A DNA stretch of 64,000 nucleotides from Cavenderia fasciculata (taxonomy: Eukaryota > Evosea > Eumycetozoa > Acytosteliales > Cavenderiaceae): assembly GCF_000203815.1 (NCBI RefSeq), contig NW_004457723.1:1116001-1180000 (forward strand), read 5' to 3'. A program made the position numbers and the translations under genes. The notes under the pieces were generated by a model. It was not told where the DNA came from, searched no databases, and saw only the letters and a list, made by a program, of their open reading frames with translations. This document shows, piece by piece, positions 12,501 to 24,149 of the stretch (the first letter of the stretch is position 1; every line of letters begins with the position of its first letter).

Positions 12501-12934
12501 AGATGGTGATGAAACCCGAAATATATATTAAATATGAATGTTTAATAAATTGTATATATATCAATCAACAAATATCATTAACACTATTGTGTATGACACA
12601 AACCTTTTTGAAATTCGTGAGACGAGTGGACGGGCGAAAATTTAGTTGGCTTAAAATTGAATTTAACGAAAAATCTAATTTTTTGGCACTCACTTGACGA
12701 GTGAGGCTATCCACGACGAAAGGAGCGTTAACAGCAACAGTACTCAATATCCCTGCAGTATCAGTAAGGTGTGTATCTGTGTAGCTATGTAGTTTTATAC
12801 TATAAACCTATAATGTAGAAATATATAAAGAGACATATGTAATCTAACATTCTCCCTTCCTCCTATACCAATCATACGTCGTATCAATCTTCATTATTAC
12901 CTATCATCATTTATCTTATCATTTACAGCCCACA
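12501..12934. promoter_or_regulatory. BRF1-eL32 intergenic, eL32 upstream region
   Basis: A 434-bp gap between two plus-strand genes. It is less AT-rich than most gaps here (around 12600-12770) and carries CACTC and GAGTG half-sites around 12690-12706. It presumably contains the eL32 promoter; a pyrimidine-rich stretch (12850-12870) precedes the start. No RNA gene was recognised. Confidence 0.45.
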
Positions 12935-13429
12935 ATGCCTACCCCAATTGTCAGATCAAAGATCATCAAGAAGAAGACCACCCGTTTCTTCCGTTTCCAA
13001 TCTGATCTCTTCAACAGAGTCGCCGTAAGTGTTTAGCAATACAAACAGATAAGAACAGGAAACGCGTGTCTAACATTCAATCACACCACTTCATTATCAT
13101 CATTCAAATAATAATAGGGAAACTGGAGAAAGCCAAGAGGTATTGATAACAGAGTCAGAAGAAGATTCTCAGGTGCCGCAAGAATGCCAGATGCTGGTTA
13201 CGGATCAAACAGAAAGACCAGAGACGTCGATCCAAACGGTTTCAAGCGTTTCGTCGTCAGAAACGTTGAAGAGTTGGAAGTCCTTCTCATGCAAAACAGA
13301 AGATACGCTGCTGAAATCTTCCACGCTTGTTCTGCCAAGACCCGTAAGGCTATCGTCGAAAGAGCTCGTGAACTCGATATCAAGGTTACCAATGCCAACG
13401 GTAGATTGAGAAGCCAAGAAAGAGAGTAA
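12935..13429 (+). CDS. rpl32: 60S ribosomal protein L32 (eL32)
   Basis: Two exons (12935-13024, 13118-13429) give 133 residues, the usual eL32 length. Conserved signatures include [63 protein letters not shown] and [17 protein letters not shown]. It is a structural protein of the large cytosolic ribosomal subunit. Codon choice is strongly biased to C-ending codons (GTC, ATC, AAG, CGT), as expected for a highly expressed gene and unlike most neighbours. The intron sits after codon 30. The ATG opens the conserved N-terminus directly. Confidence 0.98.
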
Positions 13430-13610
13430 ATTGAATAAAACTCGAGTTTTTACAAATATACACATAAATTGTAGCAATCTTAAAACAGCCAATGGAAGAT
13501 GAAACTATAGAGATAAATCTAGATAATCAATCTTTTACATACTATATCTTATTTCATTTCATTCATATTTTTTTTTTCAAACACTAAGATCGATTGATGG
13601 ATACATTTAT

Positions 13611-16600
13611 TTATTTATTGTTATATAAACAACAATTATTTAAAAAGTTGTAAAGAGTATTTGTTCTAAGTGCTGAATGCAGGTGAAATGGTACAACCAC
13701 CTTGATAACTTCATCTTCCTCTTTTTCTCTTTCTTTACTATATTGTTCAAATGTTTCCATTACAATCTCTCTCATAAATTTAATTGTTGCCTAAATAAAT
13801 AAATAAAGATTAATCTTTGAGTTTTAATAATAAAATATAATTTAATTTACATACCATATATAACATTTCTTCAGCACCAAAAGATTGATCTTCCAATTTA
13901 ATATTGATCATCTTTGTAATATTTCGAATAAAATCGATTGGAAAGGTGGATGGGTTTGAAAAGGTTTGTTGGTTGAGGAGTGTCATTGGACTGACAGCAT
14001 CATCCCTTGGTTGTTTAGAATCTGGATCAAAGTTTTCTCCATATGAAATCTTGACCTGTGGGAATGAGCTGTTTAGTGTTGTATAGGAAGAGACAATGGC
14101 ATTTAGACCACATTGTCTTTGTTTGGCATCAAATGTATCTGGTTGATGTCCACATCCACAATATTTACAATAGAACAGTGGATAGATACCAAGTGTCTTT
14201 TTAACTGTAGTAGTTGGTACAATTGCTGTTTGATTATTATATTGATGATGATGATGAAGTGTATTATTTTGATAATTATTATTATAATTATTATTATAAT
14301 TATTATTGATACCAGAGGAAGAAGGTAATACTGTTGATGAGTTGAATGGTACAAGTTCATTATTGTTATTGATAGTAGTTCCTCCACCTGTTGTAGTTGA
14401 AGTTGTTGTTATTGTTGAAAAAGGAGTTGCAGCAGTTGTTGGTATTGTATGATTATTTTGATTATAAGAAGAACCTGATAAGGGAGCTAAAATTGGATCT
14501 TTTGCCATTGCAGATGAAGGAGAAAATAAAGATAATGTCCATTCTGGTAGGACAATAGGTGCATGTTGTTCTTGGGGAACATGTTCCTTTTCCTTTTTGA
14601 TTTTTGCTTTGGCAGCAGCTTTTGCTTTTGCAGCAGCAGCTCTTGCTTCGGCGATTGCCTTTTTCTCTGCGGCTTCCTTTGCTTCCTTGTCTGCTTTGGC
14701 TTTTGCTTCTGCCTCTTCTTTTTTCTTTTTCTCCTCTTCTTTTCTTCGCTTTTCCTCCTCGTCTTCAGTGATACCACCAGTTTCTGGTAGCTCCTCTGTT
14801 CCATCTTTTTTGTTGCCACCATTTTCATTGTCGATATCATCAGTCATACTAGTATCACCATCTCCATCAATCTTTTTATCCTTTTTACTCAGTGTTCGCA
14901 ATCCTTTAATAATAAGTAATTCTGCCTTTTGTTGATTTGTCAATGGTGTCAATTCATGTTCTCTACACCATCTCTTGATTTCTATAGTCTTGAATTTTGT
15001 TCCAAATTTCAAATTTAATAATTTACCAATAAATTTTGATCTCCTAAACTAATAAATAAATAAATATTAATAAAAAGAGATAGATATTGTTTTTTTGATT
15101 GATTTCATACTTCTGTTAATCTTTGTTTTCCTTCATTCCATTTCATCCATTCTGTTCTTGTTGTTGCTTTACGATACAATTCTTTTTCTTCAATAGTAGT
15201 AGTAGTAGTAGTAGTGGAAGATGAGGGGGTTGTTGTCGTTGAATCCTTTTCCTTTTCCTTTTCCTTTTCCTTTTCCTTTTCCTTTTCTTTTTCTTTTTCT
15301 TTTTCCTTTTCTTTTTCTTTTTCATCTGGTATAACGATTGTATATTTTTTAGCCAGTGTTGTTAAATATTGAGTTACTATTGGTGATTTTAAAGTTAGAT
15401 CTTCTGGTTTGATGATTGGTTCTGGAGGAGGTTTTAATTTTTCTCTTTGTTTTTCAGCTTCTTTTTCCTTTTCCATTTCCTTTACATCGAAAAAGAGTCT
15501 ATCTAGATCAATATCAATTGCAGTTTCACCACCCAGTGTAATGACATCTGGTTGAACTGGCAGCTGATTTAATTTTAGATTGTGAATAATATCGATTGGT
15601 TTGTTTCGATTGTCGTGAAAAAATAATTTGATTCTAATTGGAAATTCTCCCCATCCCCATCGAGTAAGGTGAAATGGTGGATGTTCAATATCAATTGTAT
15701 CATTTGGTGCATAATCATGATGAAGAAAAAATCTAATCTTTTTTATAAATGTTGAAATATCATCCTATGCAAAAGAAATAAAAAGTAAATGTTAATATAT
15801 GATAGAAATAACTTTCTACTACTACTACTATTACTTACACCATCAATACCTCTAACATAAACCATCCATTTATGAGTATGTCCAGTTGATTTTTGATTTG
15901 GTGGTAATTGCATGCAAGTGTTACCAGCAATGATTCTCTTTCTGATATAGAATCTTGAAGGTGATTCGTCGATTTTTGGATGTACAGGTCTAGATGCGCT
16001 ATCTATATTCATTGGATCTAATAATACACTATCACTAACCAATGATGTAGTGATAGTTGGTGATGTTGTTGTCGTCGTTGTTGTTGGTGATGTAGTTGGA
16101 GTCGTCATATTTACAGTTGTTCCACCAATATTATTATTATTATTATTATTATTGATAGTTTCTACATTTTCTTTTGATTGAGCAACAGTAGCAATGAATT
16201 CCTTTATCGATGCCGATTGAAAAGTTCCAAGTTTTTGTTGGAATTGAGGAGGAACATCGCTTTCATTCATTTCTTTGCCACCACAAATCTCTGCTGCCTC
16301 TTCAATACTGGCAAGAGTCAGCTTGTGTCTAATTCTACAATGATTTAAAAATCCAGTAGAGTTTACAAATTCCTGTCTTCCGCATGATGGACAGGTTAGC
16401 AATACATATTTTCCATTCAACTTTTTGTAATACAATTTAGTTTCAATGGTTGCTGGTGGTGGAGGTAGTGGAATTGATGTTATTGGCATTGTAAATGAAG
16501 ATCCAGAAGAAGATCCAGATCCATCAGTTGTCGTCGACGACGATGATGGTTTATGTTTGGTTGATGTTTTTGTTGCTTGTGAAGAAGAGGAGGTCGTAGT

Positions 16601-17407
16601 CGTCGTCGTAGAAGTAGAGGAACCAGTTGATTTTGTCGACGATAAAGATTTATCCTTTTTAGAAGAAGGAGAAGGAGGATGATCCAAAAGTATAGTTGAT
16701 CTTTGTGTTTTTTGTTTAGAGGTTCGAGATGCCTTCATTTGATTCAACATTTCTTTTACTTTAAGTATTCTCGTATCAATCTCTACCAACTCTGTCTCTT
16801 TAGTTTTAATCTCTTGAGGGAATTCTCTTTCAAATATCGATTTTAATTTCTTTATCAATACTTGTTTATCTATAAAACAAAACAAAAGTAAGTAAGGTAT
16901 ATTTGATTTGTCGAATCTTTTCTCTTTTCTTCTTCTTCTTTCTTTACCTTGTTCATCATTTATAATCAACTTTCTCTTTAATTTTGAAAGAGAATCACCA
17001 AATAGTGAAAATGCACTTGATGGTTGTGATGATATTATACTATTTACATTATTATTATTATTATTATTATTATTAAAAGATTCTATTGTTTCATTGATAC
17101 GTTGATCAAATTTACTTTCAAGTTCTTTGATGTGCAGTTCAAGTAAAGTTTGATACTTTTGATTCAACTTGTCTATTTGTATTTGATGAAGTGCTAGTAA
17201 TTGATCTGTGATCAAATTCATTGTTTGATCATTTAATTGTATATTGCCGTTACTATAACTATTACTATTACTATTAGTTGTTGTTGTCGTTGTAGTCGTC
17301 GTCGATTCATCTTGATCATCAAAGATGCTATTACTTTTATTATTATTATTTACATTGTTTAAGGTGTTGTTATTGATTGTATTATCTTCTTTCTGACCAT
17401 TGTTCAT
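13611..17407 (-). CDS. YEATS-domain chromatin protein, YEATS2-like
   Basis: Five exons (17407-16948, 16869-15839, 15764-15111, 15048-13855, 13790-13611) give 1172 residues. An N-terminal coiled coil is followed by a C2HC-like finger at 313-335 (CPSCGRQEF...FLNHCRIRH). The YEATS domain runs from about 461 to 590, with KRIIAGNT, THKWMVYVRG, and PPFHLTRWGWGEFPIRIKLFF. A second Cys cluster (FYCKYCGCGH) lies in the C-terminal half among Ala/Lys/Glu and Asn/Thr low-complexity tracts. YEATS domains read acylated histone lysines. The finger-plus-YEATS order and the long C-terminal extension match YEATS2, a subunit of the ATAC acetyltransferase complex, rather than the short Yaf9/Gas41 or AF9 types. 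Membership of such a complex here is inferred. Confidence 0.88.
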
Positions 17408-17703
17408 TATGCTTATTAATATCTATCTATCTATCAAATTTGAACAAACTAATGATACAAATATGTGAAGTTTCAGATGAGTCGTTGGAGAAAAAAAACA
17501 AACAAGGGCGGGAGTTTTTGAATAATAATTAAATTATTATCTTTGTACTTTTAGAATCAACTACATGAATATTATTATTATTATGTAAATAAATAAATAT
17601 AATAATGAAGGGGATTTATGATATTTTGGGTTGAGGGGACTAATACTACTACTTTATACTTTATACTTTTATTTTATATAAATCCATACTTGGATGTGAA
17701 ATT

Positions 17704-17922
17704 TTATGCGATGAGGGCAAGGACAAGGGCAATCAAACCCAAGAATGGAGCGGCAATGGAGGCACCGGTACCAGTGGTGGTTTCACCAGTGGTGGTGTTA
17801 CCGGTCCCAGTAGAGTTACCAGTTGGAGTTCCAGTTCCGGTAGAGTTACCAGTGGTGGTGTTTTGGGCAGCAGCAAAGGCAAAGAGGGCAAAGAGAGCAA
17901 AGATAATAAGCTTGGCGTTCAT
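17704..17922 (-). CDS. Small secreted Thr/Gly/Ser-rich protein, probably GPI-anchored
   Basis: A 72-residue protein: signal peptide MNAKLIIFALFALFAFAAAQ, a short linker of repeated GNSTGTG/GNTTTG units with several N-glycosylation sequons, then a hydrophobic C-terminal tail (APFLGLIALVLALIA) with no cytoplasmic residues, the pattern of a GPI-attachment signal. It should be a tiny heavily glycosylated surface protein; specific function unknown. Codons are strongly biased to C-ending forms as in the ribosomal protein gene, which suggests high expression. Upstream, a TATA-like element and a likely 5'-UTR intron ending two bases before the ATG support a real gene. Confidence 0.82.
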   Translation of the reverse strand: MNAKLIIFALFALFAFAAAQNTTTGNSTGTGTPTGNSTGTGNTTTGETTTGTGASIAAPFLGLIALVLALIA

Positions 17923-17923
17923 T

Positions 17924-18042
17924 CTAGAGATATTAAAAAGTAAAAAATAAATAAATTAAAAAAAGAATTAGAATTTGAAATATATTTTTAAAACATAAAG
18001 ATAAAGAAGAAGAAGAAGAGAGATAAAGACTTTTAAACATAC
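17924..18042 (-). other. Probable 5'-UTR intron of the small GPI-type gene
   Basis: On the minus strand the sequence AAAGTATGTT (donor at 18042) is followed by a T-rich stretch and ATATCTCTAG, ending two bases before the ATG at 17922. This is inferred from splice signals only. Confidence 0.5.
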
Positions 18043-18102
18043 TTTAGATGATATATTTTTAATTAATGTTGATTTGTATGATTATTTACAAACCAAACCT
18101 AG

Positions 18103-18115
18103 GTCCTTTTATAGG
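18103..18115 (-). promoter_or_regulatory. TATA-box-like element
   Basis: CTATAAAAGG on the minus strand, about 180 bp upstream of the start codon and about 60 bp upstream of the predicted 5'-UTR intron donor. The position suits a core promoter for the small GPI-type protein. Confidence 0.45.
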
Positions 18116-19933
18116 TAGTGATTAGAGGGTTTCTCAAAACAAAAGAATAAAATTTATTATTTAATATTTTATTGTTTTTTATTAAACCCATCGATTGATT
18201 GCCTTGTACGAAAATATTGGCCATCCACAATCCCCAACCACCCATGGGTATACCCAACCAGTATTCGGACACTCTTCAATATCGATTTGTCGGTGGAATA
18301 AGGTACAATTGGTGCCAATTGCAAAAAATATCTTCAATTGCGAGTGAATAAGAGCTCATCTAACGATTTTAAAATGTCTCCCCAATACTGTCTGGATCAT
18401 TTAGTTTCCCATTCTTTTGAAACCTTAGATTCTGATGGCCATCATATTTTTATAACCACCTCGGGAACCACTTCCAGAGTCGGACGATTCTATTCTAAAA
18501 AAAAAATCTGTAATGGTTCTCTAGTTAGAGTTAGAGTTCCTAAAAGGTGTGTCACACATCAAAACTAATCAAATAGATACACGATATTAATAAACTGATT
18601 TTAATTTAAATTAAATCATTTTATTCAATTTATTTCATAATTTATTAAATCATAGTATTATTTAATTTTCCAATATATTATTTAAAGAAAGAAAAATTAG
18701 AAAGTACTTCTTTTTTAATAGGTAGATAGATAATAATTACGATGATCATTCGATAGAAATTGGGATGGCTACCTTGGTGGCAAACGATGGCGAAGTTTTT
18801 TTGGTTCCAACGATCAATAGCATTCGTGTGGCCTTGATTTTTTCACTCTTCAGTATTGGCACCAACTTCCCGTTTTTTTGATCTTTTATTATAAAATTTT
18901 AATGGTGATCTTTTTGTTTTGCGATTGTTGATGGTTGTTGTTCATTGTCGAGGAGACACTGATTCTTTGCATCATGTGTTGCCATTCTATGCCCCGTTGC
19001 GAGTGATCATGATCATTGAGCGAGAGAGAGAGAGAAACCAAGAAGAGAGAATTGATTCTCAAAGAATATTCATTTCCCTTTTAGCACTATTCACACCAAC
19101 ATGTTCACTACTCTGTGCATGTTCACCAAACCCTCGAAATATCCAATCTATCTAACAATCGATCCATTGTATTCAAAGTGATTCATTTAATTGGTTTGTT
19201 GGCATGCCTTAAGAAGATATCTTGATAGAATTTTTTTGAACAATAAATAAATGAAAAAGATAAATAATAATGTAATGTAATAATAAAACAACATCGATAC
19301 AAAGAGATGTGGTAACAACACTACCTACCACAACCACAACCACAAAGTGAACGAGATTTAACCCACCCACCACCAACACCACCACTCGTATAGTCGGTCA
19401 TTCACGGTTCTTCTTGAATTTTTAAATATTCCTTTTCTTTTTATTTCAGAGTGAGTTGAATCACTCACTACCTACACTAATTTTAATATTATATCATTCA
19501 TGATACATATATAAAGCTAGTAATAAAAAGATATTTCCAAAAACAAACAATAAAGGGATACAGACAACCAACAATCAACTGTCAGTTTTTTACCCAGGGT
19601 TTCTTTAAAACGATAGAATTCTTTTCGAAATTCGTGTCGGGCATGATATACAATAACAAACCTACCCCCGTTTTATTAAGCTCAACAACAACAACAACAA
19701 CAACAATATTTATTAAAGTCATATAAATCAAGAGAGAGAGATATATAATATATCTACATTTAACCTTTTACCCTCTCTCTTTTGAATATTATAGCTAGTA
19801 TCTCCCCCCAATATATATATATCACAACAAGAGACAACAGGATATTTTTTGAAGCTTGTTGTTAATCTTTATCTTTCTCTTTCACTTTCTCAGTTCTTCT
19901 TCTTCTTCTTCTTCTTCTTATATAGTCGTCGTA
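18116..19933. other. Long intergenic region, mostly empty
   Basis: About 1.8 kb upstream of the EEP-fold gene and of the small GPI-type gene (divergent). It holds overlapping palindromes at 18240-18255, CCAC/CAACAA repeats (19320-19400, 19685-19710), a GA repeat (19020-19035) and a CT-rich 5' region. Open frames at 18338 and 18919 lack family resemblance; the first starts only with TTG. No RNA gene was recognised. Confidence 0.5.
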
Positions 19934-21454
19934 ATGTTTCAAAGATCTTTAAAGAAACTTATCACTACCTCTGCAAATAGAACCAAACAACTAGAATTCA
20001 CTTCATCATCATCATCGTCATTAAGTTATACAACAAGAAAGTTTGGTAGTTCTTCTTCTTCTTCTTTTTCTCCCTTTTCATCTTCAAACATAATGATGAT
20101 GGATTTTAAAGAGGAAGGGGAGATAACAACAATGGGGAATGACTCTTCCTCTTACTCCTCCTCCTCCTCTTCACCAAGTCTTTCAACATTGATGGTAAAT
20201 TCTACGACTACTGCTACCACTACAACTACTCAACAAACAAGAGAAAGATTCTTGAATACAACAATTGATAGAGATGGTAGTGGTAACAAGACAGTAAACA
20301 ATCCAAACAACAATACAATTAGAATAACGACGTTTAATATACTGGCACCTTGTTATGTCCGAGACAATTCAAAGTATGATGGTCAATTTGGAAACGATCC
20401 AATGAGACGACAAGAACAGATTACACAGATGCTCAAGCAAATCGATACCGATATCATCAATTTGCAAGAGTTTTTTTTTGGTCCAACCTTTCAAACATTC
20501 TACGAGGCTCAGTTGGGCGACACCTACAATCCCATCTATCTCCAACGAACCAATCACAAAAAAGATGGTCTTGCCGTCTTTATAAAGAAAACCCTACGAA
20601 TCAAGAACCGTAAATATATTAAATTTAACGATCAAGGTGATAGAGTTGCTCTATTGTTACACATCATTTCTCCAAATGTAATGAATGAGAATATATAAAC
20701 ATACAATCAATCATACTAACTTTTTTCGTTTATTTCTATATATATATATAGAATGGAGAATTTTTATTATGTAATACACATTTAACATTTCCACATACAC
20801 CTTTTGATGAGCGAGTGCTCAGACTATCACAAATTAAAATGGTCGATCAAACCATTGAAGCATTTATAAAAGAGTAATTAATATTAGATATAGATAAAAT
20901 AGATAGAATGTTGTAGTATTAATTAATTAATTAATTATTTTTCTATATATTTTTATTTATTTAGAAATTCATTAAATAATTTACCTGTAGTTGTTTGTGG
21001 AGATTTGAATACTCCACTTGAAAACTGCGTTGTTAATCAATACTTGAAAAACAAACATTACATGTCCACTTTTAATTTGGTCAATCCACAACAAAAACAT
21101 TTTGTTTCACATTGCAATCATTTGGATCAAGAAGTTGGAGTCGATTTCATTTTCCTCAAAGACTCTCAATATTTGGCACCTCCCATTCAAGATTCACAAT
21201 CCATCTTGGGAATTACTGCTCCTCATCTTTATCCAATCGATTCTTATTTCTTTCCAAGAGATTTAAAGGTTGATGTATGTAATCAAATAAACAAATTTAT
21301 ATATAAATACTCTAAAATTGGTTATATATATTAATTTGTTATATTTTTTTTTATCATTTTCTAGAAATGGCAATCGATGGATGTACCTTTATCCGATCAT
21401 AGACCACTAACAACCACTTTTACTTTTTTAAACAAGAATAATATTAATAACTAA
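19934..21454 (+). CDS. Endonuclease/exonuclease/phosphatase-fold protein
   Basis: Four exons (19934-20677, 20752-20873, 20965-21274, 21365-21454) give 421 residues. After a Ser-rich N-terminus comes an EEP (DNase I-like) domain from about 135 to the end: TTFNILAPCYV with the motif Asn, INLQE with the metal-binding Glu, CNTHLTFPH, VVVCGDLNTP with the Asp-Leu-Asn motif, and PLSDHRPL with the catalytic Asp-His. This fold includes CCR4-type deadenylases, 2'-phosphodiesterases and neutral sphingomyelinases. All core catalytic residues look present, so it should be an active Mg-dependent phosphodiesterase, but the substrate cannot be fixed. The start MFQRSLKKLITTSANRTKQ is basic and Ser/Thr-rich, compatible with mitochondrial import, as in PDE12-like enzymes. 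Confidence 0.85.
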
Positions 21455-21671
21455 CTTATAATAATAATAATAATAATACTCATCATTTATAGTACCGAGA
21501 TATATATAAATATATAAATTGTAATATTCCAGAATAATAATAATAATAATTAATAATAATTAATAATCAATAATAATTGAATAAACCAACATTATTTATA
21601 ACAACATGTTTTATATAAAGAAAATAAACAAAACATACATTTAGGCATAAAATACAAAAATTATTAAATGA
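21455..21671. other. Intergenic, AT-rich
   Basis: Downstream region of the EEP gene with AAT/TAA runs; nothing else seen before the inverted-repeat element. Confidence 0.6.
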
Positions 21672-21744
21672 TTATCTTTCGAGATTCATGAGCACAAGCT
21701 ACTATCTTTTTCTAGCGACCTATGACTCGGCTCGATTGTTTTGC
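21672..21744 (+). repeat. Left terminal inverted repeat
   Basis: 73-bp arm, identical in reverse complement to 22089-22161. Confidence 0.95.
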
Positions 21745-21749
21745 GATCA

Positions 21750-21895
21750 TGATCCCCTGATCAAATGATACCTATCAGATGATACCTATCGCATGATACC
21801 CTGATCAAATGATACCCGATCACATGATCAAATGATACCCTGATCAAATGATACCCTGATCTTATGACATCGATCAAATGATACCCTATCACTTG
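21750..21895 (+). repeat. Degenerate tandem repeat of a 16-mer
   Basis: Copies of TGATCAAATGATACCC and variants (CATGATACCC, TATCAGATGATACC) run head to tail inside the inverted-repeat element. The unit contains the palindrome TGATCA. Confidence 0.85.
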
Positions 21896-22088
21896 ATGAC
21901 TGAACTATAAATATCTCCAATGAGTGACCTATAACCTGTCATGTGCTATAAATAGACGGGAGGACAAACGATACAGGTGGCTGACCGACTGACCTAAACT
22001 AAAAAAAACGACAACAAAAGCCCATAAGTATTTAGCCGACCATTTTTGCCATCAAAGAGTCGTGCTCATAGTAAAATTTCATTCAATT

Positions 22089-22161
22089 GCAAAACAATCG
22101 AGCCGAGTCATAGGTCGCTAGAAAAAGATAGTAGCTTGTGCTCATGAATCTCGAAAGATAA
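22089..22161 (-). repeat. Right terminal inverted repeat
   Basis: 73-bp arm, identical in reverse complement to 21672-21744. Confidence 0.95.
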
Positions 22162-22388
22162 AAGTTGGTGATGTGATTGCATTTTATTTGATAGAAATTA
22201 ATTCTATTGATTGACAGAATCATTTTCCTACATTTCTCTAAATCTTATAAATTTTAATTCAAAAACAAAACAAATCTAAAATAATATTATTGATGGTATC
22301 AATCATATGACAATCGTAAAAATACTTCTATAGTTTTAAGGGGTATACAAAATACAGTTTATTATAAATGATCCTTCAGGTCAGATGA

Positions 22389-24149
22389 TCATGATGATGA
22401 CATTAGGATCATTTTAAATATAGAATTATAACAATTAAAATAACCACCTTCTAAATATTTGTTACTTAAAACAATTATGTGGTTGTGGTGGTGTTGGCTA
22501 GAATTGGAATTGTCTTGTGTTGTTGATTTATCTTTATCTCTTCTGATATAAAAGGTTAAATCCTTTGTTGGTATGGTGACTCTATCTGCTTGTGACAAAA
22601 GATCGACATTATTAAATGAAATGTTGAGGATACTACTACTACTATTATTATTATTATTTTTAATATTTAAATCAATTTCAAAATGATATTTTTGATTTGA
22701 AATATAACGAGTGATGATGAGTGTCTTGAGGAAAGGAGGAAGAAGACAAGTATCAATGTTTTTGTGAAAGTATTCATCCAACTGTAGGTATTTAAGGTTT
22801 GGTGGAAGCATTGGTATCCAAGACAAAAGAGGGAGACTGATAATGGATTGACCAAGAATGAGACGTTTGAGGTTGGTTGGGAGGAACCCCTTGTAAAAGG
22901 GGATATCGTATCGAGATCCAAACTCGAGATGGACAAGTGTTGATGGAAGTACATTGGGGTGGATGAGGCTATGAAAGTGGTTGCCAAAGACGAGGTGTGT
23001 GAGACCTGGTGGGAGGGGGTGTTGGAGGTCGCAGTTGTAGAGTCGTCCAAGAGTGAGATGTGTGAGTGTTTTGGGAAGATAATCGAGTGGGATGGGATGG
23101 GAATAGTCATCAAACAATTCAAGACGGGTGAGATTAGGTGGAAGGATAGGAGGTGGTTGATTGTGTTGGACTACCAACACTAAATGACAAAGTGACTCGA
23201 ATTGTGCCAATGATGGTTTGGCAGTAGTAGTGGTATCGCCGCCTTCACCCACAACCATTGGTAAATGGAGTATATTTCCAATATCCAAATGTGTAAGTGT
23301 ATGAGGGATGGCATTGCAAAGGTCAGCATTACAATATCCAGAATACCCAAATGACAGTGATTGCAGATGTTCACACTCGGTGAGTTTGACCGATGAACAT
23401 TGGTATCCGTCACCAAGACACAGTTGCTTGAGTGATTTGGGTAGATCCTCACTTAACAACGGATAGTTGAAATAGAAACCAAATGTTAGGTTTGTGATCG
23501 AGTCGGGCAACGACCCCTTTTGCAAAGCTTGGTTGTATCTCTTACCAAATACAAGGTGACACAATGTATTGGGTAAAAGACCGGGATAGATTGGATAGTC
23601 GAATTGATCGCTCAACTCGAGATGGACGAGTGCTGGCGGCAACGAGTTTGGTGTCAATGGTTCATTGTACTCTCCGCCGATAAAGAGGTGTGTTACATTG
23701 ACCAGTGTATTGATCTTTAAATGTCCAATAGGATGGTGATCGTTAAACACTACAACCTTTGTTTTCCAAGGTTCCAAGGGTAGTGGCGGTAGAGGTGTGT
23801 TTTTGCGTGTAGCAAAACTATTGATGTCCTTGACAGGTGGTCGTCCCGCTGGCACACGATACACAGTCGACTGAATATATTGATGTGAACTAATAAAAGA
23901 ATGTAAATGAAATGATGTACAATTTAATTTTGATGCATCAATCTTTGAATTCTTCTTCTTCTTCTTCTGATCAATAGTATCCAATCCTCCAAACAATATT
24001 AAACTTGATGACTTTGCATACAAGCTCTTGCAACTAGTCAATAAACATAATCTATCTATATCCTCTTTAATAAATTGTATTATATATAATGCAATATATT
24101 GGTGATTAAATATATGAATAGTATTATTATTATTTTGTTGGTTATTCAT
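22389..24149 (-). CDS. F-box-like / FNIP repeat protein
   Basis: A single exon of 586 residues. The N-terminus (IHIFNHQYIALYIIQFIKEDIDRLC... LTSCKSLYA) resembles the F-box-like head of dictyostelid FNIP proteins. From about residue 150 to 470 there are at least a dozen FNIP-type leucine-rich units of about 22 residues with the core LPxSLxHLxFGxxYNxPL (for example LPNTLCHLVFGKRYNQAL, LPDSITNLTFGFYFNYPL). Such repeats form a curved solenoid used for protein binding, and F-box versions could act as SCF ubiquitin-ligase substrate adaptors. The family is hugely expanded in dictyostelids, so a specific role cannot be given. The neighbouring inverted-repeat element lies 230 bp past its stop codon. 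Confidence 0.9.
   Translation of the reverse strand: MNNQQNNNNTIHIFNHQYIALYIIQFIKEDIDRLCLLTSCKSLYAKSSSLILFGGLDTIDQKKKKKNSKIDASKLNCTSFHLHSFISSHQYIQSTVYRVPAGRPPVKDINSFATRKNTPLPPLPLEPWKTKVVVFNDHHPIGHLKINTLVNVTHLFIGGEYNEPLTPNSLPPALVHLELSDQFDYPIYPGLLPNTLCHLVFGKRYNQALQKGSLPDSITNLTFGFYFNYPLLSEDLPKSLKQLCLGDGYQCSSVKLTECEHLQSLSFGYSGYCNADLCNAIPHTLTHLDIGNILHLPMVVGEGGDTTTTAKPSLAQFESLCHLVLVVQHNQPPPILPPNLTRLELFDDYSHPIPLDYLPKTLTHLTLGRLYNCDLQHPLPPGLTHLVFGNHFHSLIHPNVLPSTLVHLEFGSRYDIPFYKGFLPTNLKRLILGQSIISLPLLSWIPMLPPNLKYLQLDEYFHKNIDTCLLPPFLKTLIITRYISNQKYHFEIDLNIKNNNNNSSSSILNISFNNVDLLSQADRVTIPTKDLTFYIRRDKDKSTTQDNSNSSQHHHNHIIVLSNKYLEGGYFNCYNSIFKMILMSSS

Larger units (their letters stand above)
21672..22161. mobile_element. 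MITE-like element with perfect 73-bp terminal inverted repeats
   Basis: The first 73 bases (21672-21744, beginning TTATCTTTCGAGATTC) are an exact reverse complement of the last 73 (22089-22161). The outermost bases read TTA...TAA, so a TA target duplication of the Tc1/mariner type or a TTAA-like target is possible. I could not identify a longer flanking duplication. The interior (about 344 bp) has no transposase frame. It carries degenerate tandem copies of a 16-mer and two TATAAA-containing sites. Size, non-coding interior and long inverted ends fit a non-autonomous DNA transposon (MITE or foldback). Perfect identity of the arms suggests recent insertion or arm homogenisation. If transcribed, it would fold into a 73-bp hairpin. 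Confidence 0.8.

Noticed and set aside
12600-12770. Possible small RNA upstream of eL32
   Set aside because: Only short half-sites such as CACTC/GAGTG were found; no box C/D, H/ACA or snRNA signature.
18338-18568. 76-codon open frame in the gap before the EEP gene
   Set aside because: It starts only with TTG; the first ATG is internal, and there is no family resemblance, codon bias or splice context.
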